Shown: positions 1 through 9,440, numbered from the stretch's first letter. The stretch: DNA of 64,000 nucleotides from Paradesertivirga superstes (GCF_037622515.1 NZ_JBBJCN010000012.1:11280-75279); one strand, 5' to 3'. The notes: generated from the letters alone by a model not told the origin. Translations and numbers: made by a program.

Positions 1-2
1 AT

Positions 3-791
3 GAAGCCGCTACCCCCTTTCAGGCAGTAAGCTTAACTTCCTCTCTTCCTAGAGCTTTTTACGGAGATAATCCGGCTGTGGCAATAAGCAACTTACAGGA
101 TTTTAACATTCAGATGAGAGGTAACCAATCCGGCGCAAACCGGGTATCAAAAAGTTTTGAAGATCTGTATGATCAGACAAGCTCAGGCTTGTTAAAGGAA
201 ACAGGAAAAGAAAGCTTTGAAGCGATTAAAATGCTTCAAAAAACAGATACAAAAAATTATATACCGGCCAATGGTGCCGTTTATCCGCCCACAGCTCTGG
301 GAAATTCGCTAAAGCAAATAGCTCAGTTAATTAAAATGGATGTGGGATTGGAAGTCGCTTTTTCTGAATCCGGAGGATGGGATACTCATTTTAATCAGGG
401 AACTGATACAGGAATTTTTGCCAGGAATGTAAACGATTTGAGCAGTAGTATCATGGCTTTCTGGACAGATATGGGAACCCTTCAGGATGATGTAACACTG
501 ATGACCATGACTGAATTTGGACGTACTGTACGTCAAAATGGAACCGGAGGTACAGACCACGGACGGGCCTCGTGCAATTTTATTTTAGGGAATGATGTGA
601 AGGGTGGTCTGGTTCATGGAAATGTTAAGCCCTTATCTGTAGAAAATCTGGAAGATGGACGTGACCTTTCAGTTACAACTGATTTCCGAAGTGTTTTTAG
701 CGAGGTAGCTGATAAACATTTGAAGATTAATAATGATAAGATCTTATTCCCGGACTGGAAGGGAGATAAAATAGGGGTAATGAAAACTTAA
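3..791 (+). CDS. DUF1501 family protein, C-terminal part (5' end outside window)
   Basis: The reading frame is open from the first bases of the window to the TAA at 789-791, so the gene starts upstream; the GTG at 78 is only an internal codon. The visible 262 residues carry the family's typical MTMTEFGRT segment followed by GTDHGRA and a FILGN stretch, as in the C-terminal half of DUF1501 proteins (alkaline-phosphatase-like fold, many exported). In Bacteroidota these genes commonly sit beside a DUF1800 gene; that neighbour would lie outside the window. Molecular function is not established for the family. The truncation is by the window edge, not by mutation. Confidence 0.85.
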   Translation, partial: EAATPFQAVSLTSSLPRAFYGDNPAVAISNLQDFNIQMRGNQSGANRVSKSFEDLYDQTSSGLLKETGKESFEAIKMLQKTDTKNYIPANGAVYPPTALGNSLKQIAQLIKMDVGLEVAFSESGGWDTHFNQGTDTGIFARNVNDLSSSIMAFWTDMGTLQDDVTLMTMTEFGRTVRQNGTGGTDHGRASCNFILGNDVKGGLVHGNVKPLSVENLEDGRDLSVTTDFRSVFSEVADKHLKINNDKILFPDWKGDKIGVMKT

Positions 792-889
792 ATTGGTGCC
801 AATTTTAAGATTGACTTATTATAAACAAATTACAAGGTCAAAATCATCGGAAGTTCCACTCTAGCCGAATTAATTTTATATTCGTACCA

Positions 890-1543
890 ATGGATTCTGA
901 ACAAAATTTGCCGATACTAGATTCAACTGAACAGCGTGTTTTGGGGGCCTTAATGGAGAAGTGTAAAACTACCCCCGACTATTATCCTATGACATTAAAT
1001 GGGCTTACCGCAGCCTGTAATCAAAAGACATCGCGGAAGCCCGTGGTGAATTATGATGAAGAAACCGTAGTACTTGCGCTTAATTCTTTGAAAAAGAGAG
1101 GGCTGATATCCACAGCAACGGGCGGATCCAGTCGTGTGATAAAATACAAGCATAATTTTGCTATTGCATTTCCTGTGCTGCCTTCTGAAGTAGCTATTAT
1201 TTGTCTGTTGCTTTTACGGGGACCCCAAACTCCCGGGGAGTTAAACACGAATTCCGGCAGGTTGTATGAGTTTGAAACTTTGGAAGAAGTGCAAGATGTT
1301 TTAGAAAAACTTTCCGCAGGAGAAATGCCTTATGTTGTTCAGTTACCACGCAGGCCAGGGCAAAAAGAAGTTCGTTATATGCATTTATTGGGTACTAGCC
1401 CGGATTTTGACGAAGAGGATTTGCCCGAAGAACCAGCGAGGAGATCGGTAGGGGAACTCGAAAGCCGTGTTTCAAAACTCGAACAGGATTTAGCCGAAAT
1501 GAAAGAAGCTTTTGATAAGTTGATGAAAGAACTGATGGGATAA
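890..1543 (+). CDS. YceH-like DUF480 family protein
   Basis: A 217-residue protein matching the YceH/DUF480 family in length and in the N-terminal LGALMEKCKTTPDYYPM-type segment, followed by the QKTSR and VVNYDEETV region. The family folds as two winged-helix-like domains and its function is unknown. The last ~35 residues (about 183-217) look like a short coiled coil with regularly spaced Leu and charged residues. It stands alone, about 100 bp after the DUF1501 gene and ahead of a long non-coding gap. Confidence 0.85.
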   Translation: MDSEQNLPILDSTEQRVLGALMEKCKTTPDYYPMTLNGLTAACNQKTSRKPVVNYDEETVVLALNSLKKRGLISTATGGSSRVIKYKHNFAIAFPVLPSEVAIICLLLLRGPQTPGELNTNSGRLYEFETLEEVQDVLEKLSAGEMPYVVQLPRRPGQKEVRYMHLLGTSPDFDEEDLPEEPARRSVGELESRVSKLEQDLAEMKEAFDKLMKELMG

Positions 1544-2165
1544 AGACCTGTGCCCAGGGTTGTTCCATTGCTTTGTTAAATTCCCGGAAGTACTATAGAG
1601 TAGTTGAAGCGTTCATTTAAGTGGTTCTGCAGGCGGCTTTATTGATGGACCAGGATGATCCCATGCTATACTAAGTGCAGCGGTTGGTGGGATAGGGGTA
1701 ATGACCTTTTCCTGGTATCTAACCAGCAACGCTTTAATACTGTTAGTGACGATTCCTAACATCTACGAAAGGTTGGTTTACCCGAACCAGAGATCCAGGG
1801 GCAGTAAATGTTATGCTGCGGGAGAAATTGCAATCTTCAGAAGAATCTTACCAGTGATAGCAAGTTCAAAAAACCTTGTCTGTTAAGATTAAATGCCTTT
1901 AAGTTTGGATAGTATCTTACATTATCATGTAAATATCCTATAATATACTCTTTATCTGCCTGAGTAAATTTGGTAATAAACTAAACCAAAATTATAAACA
2001 CGTCCTTTAATACCGGAAAAATCTAAAAGGTTGGCCTATTAAGAAAGCCCTTACCTGAGGAGGTAGTCGGGACGGAATAAACAGCCCGTAGCAAACGCTC
2101 TTGTTGTAAGCTTTGTGTTTCATAAAGAATTTAATCTAACCATTGAACCCATTTCTTAAAAAAGA
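1544..2165. other. Gene-poor gap, possibly holding a decayed gene
   Basis: No convincing intact gene here. Between about 1620 and 1890 short coding-like stretches occur in different + frames (one gives SGSAGGFIDGPG then stops; another is a 61-codon frame from 1701 with a hydrophobic start), as expected of a gene broken by frameshifts, but I cannot assign a family. The rest is A+T-rich, with no clear terminator. The promoter of the operon starting at 2166 presumably lies at the right end, but I could not identify its boxes. Confidence 0.3.
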
Positions 2166-3275
2166 ATGAATAAATTTACATTAGATCTGAAAATAGCGGC
2201 TCAAATGCCTTCGCGAAAGGACTGGAGGATTGGCACTATTGGTTCAGGAGCAATTATTCGGGGCTGCCATCAGGTAGCTTACCGCAATGCAGGCTTTAAT
2301 TCCTATGGAATAGCCTCTCTCAGCAGGGCCAGATCAGAGGATGTTGCAAAAGAATTTAACATTCCCAATGTTTATGATTCCTGGCAGCAATTAATTGAGG
2401 ATAAAAACATAGAGATCCTTGATATTGCCGTGCCGCCAGACAAACAACTGGAAATAGTGCGGAAGGCGGTGAAAGAAAACGATCATATTAAAGGAATACT
2501 TTGCCAGAAGCCCTTGGCGATGAACCTCGAAGAGGCGAATGAAATCGTGATTTTATGCGAGCAGGCAGGAATTAAACTGGCTGTTAACAGCAATATGAGA
2601 TACGACCAGTCGATAAGGGCATTGAAAACCCTGCTCGAGCATAATTACTTTGGCGAAATAGTTCTTGCTACAATCGATATGAGGGCAATACCTCACTGGC
2701 AGGAATTTCTTCAACAGTACGACCGCCTTGAGATGCTGAATATGGGAATTCACCACATTGATACATTTCGTTACCTTTTCGGTGACCCCGAGAAAGTAAC
2801 GGCGATAACCAGGAAGGATCCACGAACCAAATTTCCTCACATTGACGGGATCACACAATACACTTTTCAATATGCAGACGGGCTGATGGCAACGAGTCTG
2901 GACGATGTTTGGGCATGGCAGGGAGAAGGAACTCAGAAAGACATGTACATCAGATGGCGGGTAGAAGGCCTGGAAGGAATGGCTGTCGGTGAGATCGGCT
3001 GGCCTAAATTTCCCGAGAAAGGTTTAAGTACACTAAAGTTTACCTCACGGAAATTTCCGGATCAATGGATTGAACCATCGTGGGACACGGTGTGGTTTCC
3101 CGATGCTTTTGAAGGAACAATGGCCTCATTACTGTGCGCTGTTGAAGAAGATAAACTACCAGAAATAAATGGTCGCGACAATCTGCGCACCATGGCGACC
3201 ATCGATGCGCTTTATTTATCCATCAAAGAAGAAAGAACTGTAAAACTATCCGAAACATTACAAACCCTCAAATAA
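2166..3275 (+). CDS. Gfo/Idh/MocA family NAD(P)-dependent oxidoreductase
   Basis: A 369-residue cytoplasmic oxidoreductase. A Rossmann-type nucleotide site near residues 23-30 (GTIGSGAI) is followed by the family's KP motif in the form CQKPLA (the usual Glu before KP is Gln here) and the MGIHHIDTFRYLFG segment, which carries the His and Asp expected in the substrate-binding domain. These enzymes oxidise or reduce hydroxyls of sugars and cyclitols. It begins a run of four same-strand genes (9 bp to the next gene) with two TIM-barrel isomerases and a dioxygenase, so it is probably one step in breaking down a carbohydrate-like compound. The substrate cannot be read from sequence. Confidence 0.85.
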   Translation: MNKFTLDLKIAAQMPSRKDWRIGTIGSGAIIRGCHQVAYRNAGFNSYGIASLSRARSEDVAKEFNIPNVYDSWQQLIEDKNIEILDIAVPPDKQLEIVRKAVKENDHIKGILCQKPLAMNLEEANEIVILCEQAGIKLAVNSNMRYDQSIRALKTLLEHNYFGEIVLATIDMRAIPHWQEFLQQYDRLEMLNMGIHHIDTFRYLFGDPEKVTAITRKDPRTKFPHIDGITQYTFQYADGLMATSLDDVWAWQGEGTQKDMYIRWRVEGLEGMAVGEIGWPKFPEKGLSTLKFTSRKFPDQWIEPSWDTVWFPDAFEGTMASLLCAVEEDKLPEINGRDNLRTMATIDALYLSIKEERTVKLSETLQTLK

Positions 3276-3284
3276 CCAGTATAA

Positions 3285-4202
3285 ATGATCTCAGTAGGTA
3301 TTTTTAATGGATACTATCCATACACGCTTGAAGAAACAATCAGCAAAGTAAAAAAAGACGGATTCAATTGTATTCAGCTTGATCTGAGTTTTAAAGATTT
3401 CGACCTGAACGACCCGCACACCTTACCCCAGACATTGACCATCGAAAAAGCGCGTACCATACGCAATGCTTTCCGCGATGCAAATATTGAAATCGTTGCG
3501 ATTTCAGGATACACAAATCTTATTTCCCCTGACCCTGAAAAAAAGCGTAAGAATATTGAGTATGTAAAAACCTTGTTAAAGTTCGCACGTGAATTTGGAA
3601 CTCCTTATGTGATTAGTGAAACCGGAACATACGAACCAAGCAGCGACTGGGTTTTTCATGAAAGAAATGCTACCGAAGAGGCTTTTCAGGAAATTAAGGC
3701 AGTAATTCAGGAACTGGCGGAATTTGCCTACACACATGATGCTGTATTCCTGGTAGAAAACTATGTAAACAATGTTATTGGAAGTGTTGATCAATTATTA
3801 AGGTTATTCAGTGAAGTAGATCATCCGGGACTAGGACTTTTAATGGATCCTACCAACTACTTCAATGGATCCAATATTAAGGATGTTGACGCAAAACTCT
3901 ACCGGATTTTTAACGCCCTTGGAGATAAGATAAAGATTGCCCATGCCAAAGATATCAAACAGGCAGAAAGTAATGAAGAAAAACATGCAGCGATTGATGC
4001 AGTAGAATCGCATACCTTCCGTGGTGCCGGTGATGTAGAACTTCCGGCAGCAGGTCTTGGAGTGCTGAACTATGAATTGTATCTAAAACTGCTTTCCAAA
4101 AAACATCCAAATATTCCAATTATTATCGAGCATTTAGACGAGGAAGATATTCCACGGGCTAAGCGATTTGTGGACGATACATTAAAAGCAATTGGTGCAT
4201 AA
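3285..4202 (+). CDS. Sugar phosphate isomerase/epimerase, TIM barrel (first copy)
   Basis: A 305-residue protein of the xylose-isomerase-like TIM-barrel (AP endonuclease 2) superfamily. Ordered barrel strands are visible (VGIFNGYYPYT, FNCIQLDLSF, VAISGYTN, LVENYVNN, LLMDPTNYF, KIAHAKDI, IIIEHLDEED), ending strands with the Glu, Asp and His residues that usually bind a divalent metal. It starts 9 bp after the Gfo/Idh gene and is surely co-transcribed with it. Family members include sugar isomerases, epimerases and inosose dehydratases, so the exact reaction is open. It is not a close duplicate of the second TIM-barrel gene at 5142. Confidence 0.8.
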   Translation: MISVGIFNGYYPYTLEETISKVKKDGFNCIQLDLSFKDFDLNDPHTLPQTLTIEKARTIRNAFRDANIEIVAISGYTNLISPDPEKKRKNIEYVKTLLKFAREFGTPYVISETGTYEPSSDWVFHERNATEEAFQEIKAVIQELAEFAYTHDAVFLVENYVNNVIGSVDQLLRLFSEVDHPGLGLLMDPTNYFNGSNIKDVDAKLYRIFNALGDKIKIAHAKDIKQAESNEEKHAAIDAVESHTFRGAGDVELPAAGLGVLNYELYLKLLSKKHPNIPIIIEHLDEEDIPRAKRFVDDTLKAIGA

Positions 4203-4283
4203 GATCGGGATATCAGTGTTAATCCCTTTTAACGTTTTCGCGGGTTTTGATAGCCCTTAACTATTTACCTAAAATTTAATATC

Positions 4284-5114
4284 ATGAACGACTTGAAATT
4301 AAGTATTGAACAGAAAGCTGCATACGACCAGGACGGATACCTTATTGTTAAAAACTTTTTAAGCAAAGAAGAAGTCGGTTTACTCTATAACCTGGCCACA
4401 AGCGATGATGTGCTGAAAGATAAAGCATTTGATTTTAACGACCAATCCGGAAAACGGACAAAGCTTACTCTTTGGTTTACTCCGGGCGATGATGCCTACG
4501 GTTTGTTAACGCGTAGTGAAGCTTTGGTTCAATCTGTACAGGCTTTGCTTGGCCCGGGGGAGGTTTGCCACTTCCACTCAAAATTGATGCAAAAAGAGCC
4601 CCAGGTTGGTGGTGCCTGGGAATGGCATCAGGATTATGGATATTGGTATAAAAACGGGTTCTTATTCCCTGATGCCATGATTAGTGTAATGCTTGCCCTT
4701 ACCGAAGCGACTGTAAAGAATGGGTGTCTGCAGGTATTGAAAGGTTCACATAAAATAGGACGTTTGGAGCATAGTTTCGCAGGTGAGCAGCAAGGTGCAG
4801 ATATGGATTTTGTTAACGAGGCATTGGGTCGTTTCGAGCGTGTGCATGTAGAGCTGGAACCCGGCGATCTGTTGTTTTTCCATAGCAATACATTGCACAT
4901 GTCTGAAGCAAATACCTCCGATAAACCTCGCTGGTCTATGATATCGGCCTACAACCTGAGCTATAATAAACCTTTTCGCGAAAAGAACTTATCATGTATT
5001 ACGCCGGTACAGACGGTTCCCAATAATGCTGTAATATCCTCCGATGCTAAGGGATTATCTGCAGACAGAGATTTTCTTCAGAAAGATGATGAAATAACTC
5101 TTAAAGTGAAGTAA
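4284..5114 (+). CDS. Phytanoyl-CoA dioxygenase (PhyH) family protein
   Basis: A 276-residue Fe(II)/2-oxoglutarate-dependent dioxygenase. The facial triad is visible: H115 and D117 in WHQDYGYW, and the distal His in the LLFFHSNTLHMSEAN segment (H205 most likely), followed by the Arg of DKPRW that would bind 2-oxoglutarate. PhyH-family enzymes hydroxylate varied small molecules, and those in sugar-type operons are rarely characterised. It lies 81 bp after the first isomerase gene and 27 bp before the second, so it is probably in the same operon. Pairing an oxygenase with an oxidoreductase and two isomerases suggests oxidative opening of a modified sugar or cyclitol; that is inference. Confidence 0.85.
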   Translation: MNDLKLSIEQKAAYDQDGYLIVKNFLSKEEVGLLYNLATSDDVLKDKAFDFNDQSGKRTKLTLWFTPGDDAYGLLTRSEALVQSVQALLGPGEVCHFHSKLMQKEPQVGGAWEWHQDYGYWYKNGFLFPDAMISVMLALTEATVKNGCLQVLKGSHKIGRLEHSFAGEQQGADMDFVNEALGRFERVHVELEPGDLLFFHSNTLHMSEANTSDKPRWSMISAYNLSYNKPFREKNLSCITPVQTVPNNAVISSDAKGLSADRDFLQKDDEITLKVK

Positions 5115-5141
5115 TTTATATTTGACGTTTAAACTGATACA

Positions 5142-5969
5142 TTGAGATTTAAATTCTTTTGCCCCAGGTGGGGGAGTGAACAGATAAGTTGGGATATATT
5201 TTGCCAGAAGGTGAAAAACGAGGGCTATGATGGTGTGGAATACGGAATTCCTAATGATGTTGCAGTGAATGAACTCGATGAGGCCTGGAATAATTTCGAA
5301 AAATACGGCTTAGAGGTTATACCTCAGCATTATGGTACCTATGATGCGGAATTCTCAAAGCACTTCAATAATTATGGAGGCTGGCTGGATATGGTACGGC
5401 CTTATAGAGCGCTCAAAATTGACTCTCAGACCGGGAAGGATTATTTTACTTTCGAAGAAAATAAAAAACTGGTAGATCGGGCAAGCGAACATACACGCCT
5501 AACGGGGGTAGAAGTATTCCATGAAACGCATCGTAACAAGTTTACATTTGCCTGCCATATTACTGCTGAGTATCTCAGAAAAGTTCCTGAATTAAAGATT
5601 ACCCTTGATGCATCGCACTGGGTAAATGTGGCAGAGTCCTTTTTGGAAGATCAACAGCAGGCCATTGAGCTGGCAATCGCCCGAACGGAACATATTCATG
5701 CCCGTGTTGGATATCCGGAGGGTCCGCAGGTTCCCGATCCTGCCGCACCAGAATGGAATGAAGCCCTGCAGCATCATCTAAACTGGTGGGATAAAGTAAT
5801 CGAGCGCAAACTTTCTGAAGGCGATGCCCTGATAACTATTACTCCCGAATTTGGCCCGTATCCGTATATGGTACATTTGCCTTATTCGCAGAACCCAATT
5901 TCTGATCAGTGGGCGAATAATGTTTTTATGATGAACCTGCTCAAAGAGCGGTACAGGAGATTTTATTGA
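5142..5969 (+). CDS. Sugar phosphate isomerase/epimerase, TIM barrel (second copy)
   Basis: A 275-residue TIM-barrel protein that probably begins at the TTG at 5142; no ATG is available near the N-terminal RFKFFCPRWG strand. Barrel-strand ends carry metal-ligand-type residues: EVIPQHYGTY, VEVFHETHRNK, KITLDASHWV, HIHARVGYPEGPQ and ITPEFGPYPY, all typical of the AP endonuclease 2-like superfamily. It lies 27 bp after the PhyH gene and closes the operon. About 190 bp of non-coding sequence follows, without an obvious terminator. Substrate unknown. Confidence 0.8.
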   Translation: MRFKFFCPRWGSEQISWDIFCQKVKNEGYDGVEYGIPNDVAVNELDEAWNNFEKYGLEVIPQHYGTYDAEFSKHFNNYGGWLDMVRPYRALKIDSQTGKDYFTFEENKKLVDRASEHTRLTGVEVFHETHRNKFTFACHITAEYLRKVPELKITLDASHWVNVAESFLEDQQQAIELAIARTEHIHARVGYPEGPQVPDPAAPEWNEALQHHLNWWDKVIERKLSEGDALITITPEFGPYPYMVHLPYSQNPISDQWANNVFMMNLLKERYRRFY

Positions 5970-6158
5970 AGATGATTTTAAGAGGGTGGAGAAGTTCTTC
6001 ATCCTTTTTGATTTGATTGACTATCTCAGAAAAACTGAATGCTTCAGCACCCTGCAGCTTAAATTGTAAACTGGTAATAATATAACTTCACATTAATTGT
6101 ACTTGTGAGTGTAAATATTACTGACTAGATTTAATAGGTTTTAAACTCTCAATCGCTT

Positions 6159-6437
6159 ATGGATGACTTCTATTCCTCTGAGCTTTTTGTAAAGAACTTT
6201 TCAAGCGGATCAAATTATTTTAAGGTTTCCTATACGGACAGCAGGGGCTTAATCTTGCATGGTTTGGTTAAGCAGGTAAGTCCGGATCACTTTGAGGTTT
6301 TGGTTCAGGAAAAGGAAGTTATTATTCGTTGCATCAAGGATAAAAATGGCGTGCTTTCCTGTAAGTTAAATAGTTCCGGCAATCCGGAATGGATAGATGG
6401 CATTAGCAATGAAGTGGCAAAAATGGTTAGTAGTTAG
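6159..6437 (+). CDS. Small hypothetical protein (92 aa)
   Basis: A 92-residue soluble protein that I do not recognise. It has no signal peptide or membrane segment; alternating hydrophobic residues (YFKVSYTDS, GLILHGLVKQV, FEVLVQEKEVIIRCI) suggest a small beta-rich fold. The ATG start, sensible codon use and isolated position on the + strand support it as a real gene. It is followed 130 bp later by a stand-alone receiver-domain gene; nothing more links the two. Confidence 0.55.
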   Translation: MDDFYSSELFVKNFSSGSNYFKVSYTDSRGLILHGLVKQVSPDHFEVLVQEKEVIIRCIKDKNGVLSCKLNSSGNPEWIDGISNEVAKMVSS

Positions 6438-6567
6438 GTTGTCGGTTAAACAATCCATTTTTAGTTTAATTCATACAATTACTTATTTATTACATCCCTT
6501 TAAAGAGCCCTGGTAAGCATTATTTTCTGGCACCGAATTGGTTAGGATATGTATCTAAATTGAGGAT

Positions 6568-6966
6568 ATGTACAAGATATTTGTAATAGACGACTGTCCC
6601 CTTAACCTGGTTTTAGCGAAAATAATAATCAAGAAACATGGGTTTTTTACGGCTACCTGCTTTTCAGAAGCACAGTTAGCCCTGGATTATATTGCTTGTA
6701 ATCAAAACGATTCCATAAACTTACCAGACGTAATCTTGCTGGATCTGAACATGCCTGTCATGGATGGGTGGCAGTTTCTTGCTAAGTTTGAAGAACAATT
6801 ACCCTTAGTGAAGGTAATTGGCGTTTACATGTTATCATCGTCTACGGACCTCAGAGACGTTCAGCGTGCAAAGCAATACCAATCGGTGAAAGAATTTTTC
6901 ACAAAACCTTTAAGTACTGAAATGCTTAACGAAATTATGATTTCGAGCTTGGCAACAGCCAGTTAA
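6568..6966 (+). CDS. Single-domain response regulator (receiver only)
   Basis: A 132-residue CheY-like receiver domain without an output domain. The acidic pair is D8/D9 (VIDDCP), the phospho-acceptor D59 (LLDLNMP), the Ser/Thr switch lies in MLSSST (about residues 88-93) and the conserved Lys is K113 (FFTKPLS). Such proteins pass phosphate within phosphorelays or bind partner proteins. No histidine kinase gene is adjacent, so its partner is elsewhere. Confidence 0.85.
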   Translation: MYKIFVIDDCPLNLVLAKIIIKKHGFFTATCFSEAQLALDYIACNQNDSINLPDVILLDLNMPVMDGWQFLAKFEEQLPLVKVIGVYMLSSSTDLRDVQRAKQYQSVKEFFTKPLSTEMLNEIMISSLATAS

Positions 6967-7502
6967 CTTAGTGGATTTATTACCTATTGTTTTCCACACC
7001 CAATTATTTTAAGGGCAATTACTCTTTTTTGTAAGTGAAGGAACAAAAATGAAAGCTTTCTTAATTGCTCATTAAAAGTTAGATTCATGTCTGCTGAATA
7101 TGTTTAGATTGTGAGATTCATAAAGTAAGCCCTGATTTGCATTATTTTTTTGCAAATGTCGAAAAAAGACGTACATTTAGAAACCAAACTATCCAAATAT
7201 ACCTCATACAAGCCCTTGTCTTTCAGACGAGGGTTTTTGCTTTTGTAACAATTCGATTGTATAATTACCAAACTGTTAATTTTTGTTAAAAGTCTTTGTG
7301 TTTCTGTCAATTTTTATACCTTTGACTCAGGTTTATAATTGGTTAGTTAAAAGGTCTTCATTCTCCCCGTTTGAAGATCTTTCTTTTTTTGAGGCTTTTC
7401 CATATAAGCCAAATGATTTCTATTCGGGCTTTATACGGCTTGTCAGGTATACACTTTTTGAATAAGATGCATTTAGTATTGCTGCTTATGTGGGTTGGTA
7501 TA
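6967..7502. other. Intergenic gap with one strong hairpin
   Basis: About 540 bp between the receiver gene and the 3' end of kup. I see no supported gene; a 60-codon frame near 7283 looks random. The one clear element is the terminator-like hairpin at 7213-7238. Confidence 0.5.
7213..7238 (+). terminator. Rho-independent terminator-like hairpin
   Basis: CCCTTGTCT and AGACGAGGG pair around a TTC loop (8 Watson-Crick pairs and one T.G wobble), followed by TTTTT and more T-rich sequence on the + strand. It lies ~250 bp after the receiver gene, so it ends either a long 3' UTR or an unrecognised short + strand transcript. Confidence 0.6.
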
Positions 7503-9440
7503 TTAATTCACCCTTTTTAAGGAGAATTTATTTGGGATATCAATCATTAAAGGAACTTTTTCTACAGCTATTGAGCTTAAGTCAAGTCCAAAGCTTTTTT
7601 CATCAGACACACTTAATTTTTTAAGTAACTGATGGTAGATAATTATAGACCGCTCAATGAAGCCCAGACTGTTTGCATTAGTAATTACCTTTTCAATTAC
7701 AACGAATCTGAAATCGCCTGCTATGTTGTACTCACTTAATGAAGGGTATTTACTTGTAATTTCTACTTCACCTGCTTTAACAAGATCTTCAACAACCATT
7801 CTAAAAAGAATATTAATACGTTGCTCTACCTTAAACCCTAATTTAAAGTCGACTCTTATTAATTGCTTAGGGATAAATGAAGTAACCTTATATTCTGATG
7901 TATAAGGCTCATCGGTAACATCAACATGCAGAAGCCAGTACACATCCGCTCTTTTTGGATTCTTTTGAATAATGGAATAAATAGTCGAATGTTCTATCTC
8001 CGTCTTGAAATTTGCGCTTGTCAGATAAACCAGCTGAGATGCATATTTAGGAACTGTTGAGTCGGCGCTTAACTTACTGATAATCGGAAAGTATTGATCT
8101 ATCTCAACAAACCGCATGTACCTGTTTCTGATTCTCCGTCCGTTTGACCATGACCACATAATTGAAAATAAAACACTTCCCAATATTACGGTAAACCATC
8201 CTCCATGCAGGATTCTAGGTAAGTTCCCAGCAAGGAAGGTTAATTCGATAATGCCATATACAACTAAAAATAAGGCAATAAGGTATACGGGATAATGCTT
8301 TTTCTTTAGAAAGACGGCTACCAGAATAGAAGTCATTAGCATGGTGATAGTGATAGAAAGACCATAAGCATGCTCCATACTATCTGAATTCTTAAAGATG
8401 AGTAAAACCACCATGCAACCAATCCACAAAATCCAATTCATTGAAGGAACATAGATCTGACCTTTCTGAATAGAAGGGAAGTTTATTTTTACCTTAGGCC
8501 AAAGATTTAATCTTACGGCTTCAGCAATTAAAGTGAATGAGCCTGAGATCAGAGCCTGACTGGCTATTATTGCAGCCAGAGTTGCAATTCCAATTCCATA
8601 AATTAAGAACCAGTTAGGCATTAAACTGTAGAAGGGTATTCGACCTTCCAAATAACCACCTTGTTGCTTCCAAAGCCAAACACCTTGTCCGAAATAGTTA
8701 AGTAAGAGGCAAAGTTTTACATATATCCAGCTGATCCTGATATTCGCCCGTCCACAGTGGCCTAAATCTGAATATAGTGCTTCAGCTCCTGTTGTACAAA
8801 GAAATACACCTCCAAGAATTAAGAATGCCTGTGGATGTGTTGACAATATATGGTAGGCATAATAGGGATTTACACCTTTTAGTATTTCAGGAAATTGGAG
8901 AATAAAAGCGACACCCAGCACGGCAATCATAGTGAACCAGATCCACATTATTGGCCCAAAAGCTTTGCCGATTATAGATGTTCCGAATTGCTGTATAATA
9001 AATATTCCTGTCAGGATAATGATTACAATTGGTATAGTTGGTATTTCCGGGTATCGAAGTGCTAATCCTTCAATGGCCGCGGAAACAGTGAAGGGCGGAG
9101 TTATTATACCGTCGGCTAATAAAGCTGCGCCTCCAACGGCTGCTGGGATTATCAACCATCTCGCTTTACTCTTGACAAGGGAAAATAATGAGAATATTCC
9201 ACCTTCCCCTTTATTGTCAGCCTGAAGGGTAATGATGACATATTTAATCGTTGTTTGAAGTGTGAGCGTCCAGAACACGCAGGATAATCCTCCCAAAATA
9301 AGGTCAGGGGTGATTAAACGGGTACCAATTATTGACTTGAAAACATATAGCGGAGAGGTGCCTATATCTCCATAAATTATGCCTAAACTAATTAAAAGTC
9401 CAGCAGCCGATAGCTTATGAGCATGTTTATGAGTTGCCAT
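7503..9440 (-). CDS. kup: KUP family low-affinity potassium transporter
   Basis: A 645-residue inner-membrane K+/H+ symporter. The N-terminal family signature GDIGTSPLY is at residues 24-32. About twelve hydrophobic segments fill roughly residues 10-430, and the last ~200 residues form a soluble C-terminal domain, the usual layout for Kup/TrkD. Length fits the family. The ATG at 9440 is preceded by a good Bacteroidota-type promoter. The gene stands alone, facing away from tRNA-Met. Confidence 0.95.
   Translation of the reverse strand: MATHKHAHKLSAAGLLISLGIIYGDIGTSPLYVFKSIIGTRLITPDLILGGLSCVFWTLTLQTTIKYVIITLQADNKGEGGIFSLFSLVKSKARWLIIPAAVGGAALLADGIITPPFTVSAAIEGLALRYPEIPTIPIVIIILTGIFIIQQFGTSIIGKAFGPIMWIWFTMIAVLGVAFILQFPEILKGVNPYYAYHILSTHPQAFLILGGVFLCTTGAEALYSDLGHCGRANIRISWIYVKLCLLLNYFGQGVWLWKQQGGYLEGRIPFYSLMPNWFLIYGIGIATLAAIIASQALISGSFTLIAEAVRLNLWPKVKINFPSIQKGQIYVPSMNWILWIGCMVVLLIFKNSDSMEHAYGLSITITMLMTSILVAVFLKKKHYPVYLIALFLVVYGIIELTFLAGNLPRILHGGWFTVILGSVLFSIMWSWSNGRRIRNRYMRFVEIDQYFPIISKLSADSTVPKYASQLVYLTSANFKTEIEHSTIYSIIQKNPKRADVYWLLHVDVTDEPYTSEYKVTSFIPKQLIRVDFKLGFKVEQRINILFRMVVEDLVKAGEVEITSKYPSLSEYNIAGDFRFVVIEKVITNANSLGFIERSIIIYHQLLKKLSVSDEKSFGLDLSSIAVEKVPLMIDIPNKFSLKRVN

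Noticed and set aside
1701..1886. 61-codon frame on the + strand as a gene
   Set aside because: No ribosome site, no family resemblance, and coding-like pieces continue in other frames; treated as possible decay instead.
1960..2040. Minus-strand 27-codon fragment with aromatic ending like an outer-membrane barrel protein
   Set aside because: A stop lies directly upstream and the stretch is too short to assign.
7283..7465. 60-codon + strand frame with a hydrophobic start
   Set aside because: Starts at a TTG inside A+T-rich sequence, shows no conserved pattern and has no promoter or ribosome site.
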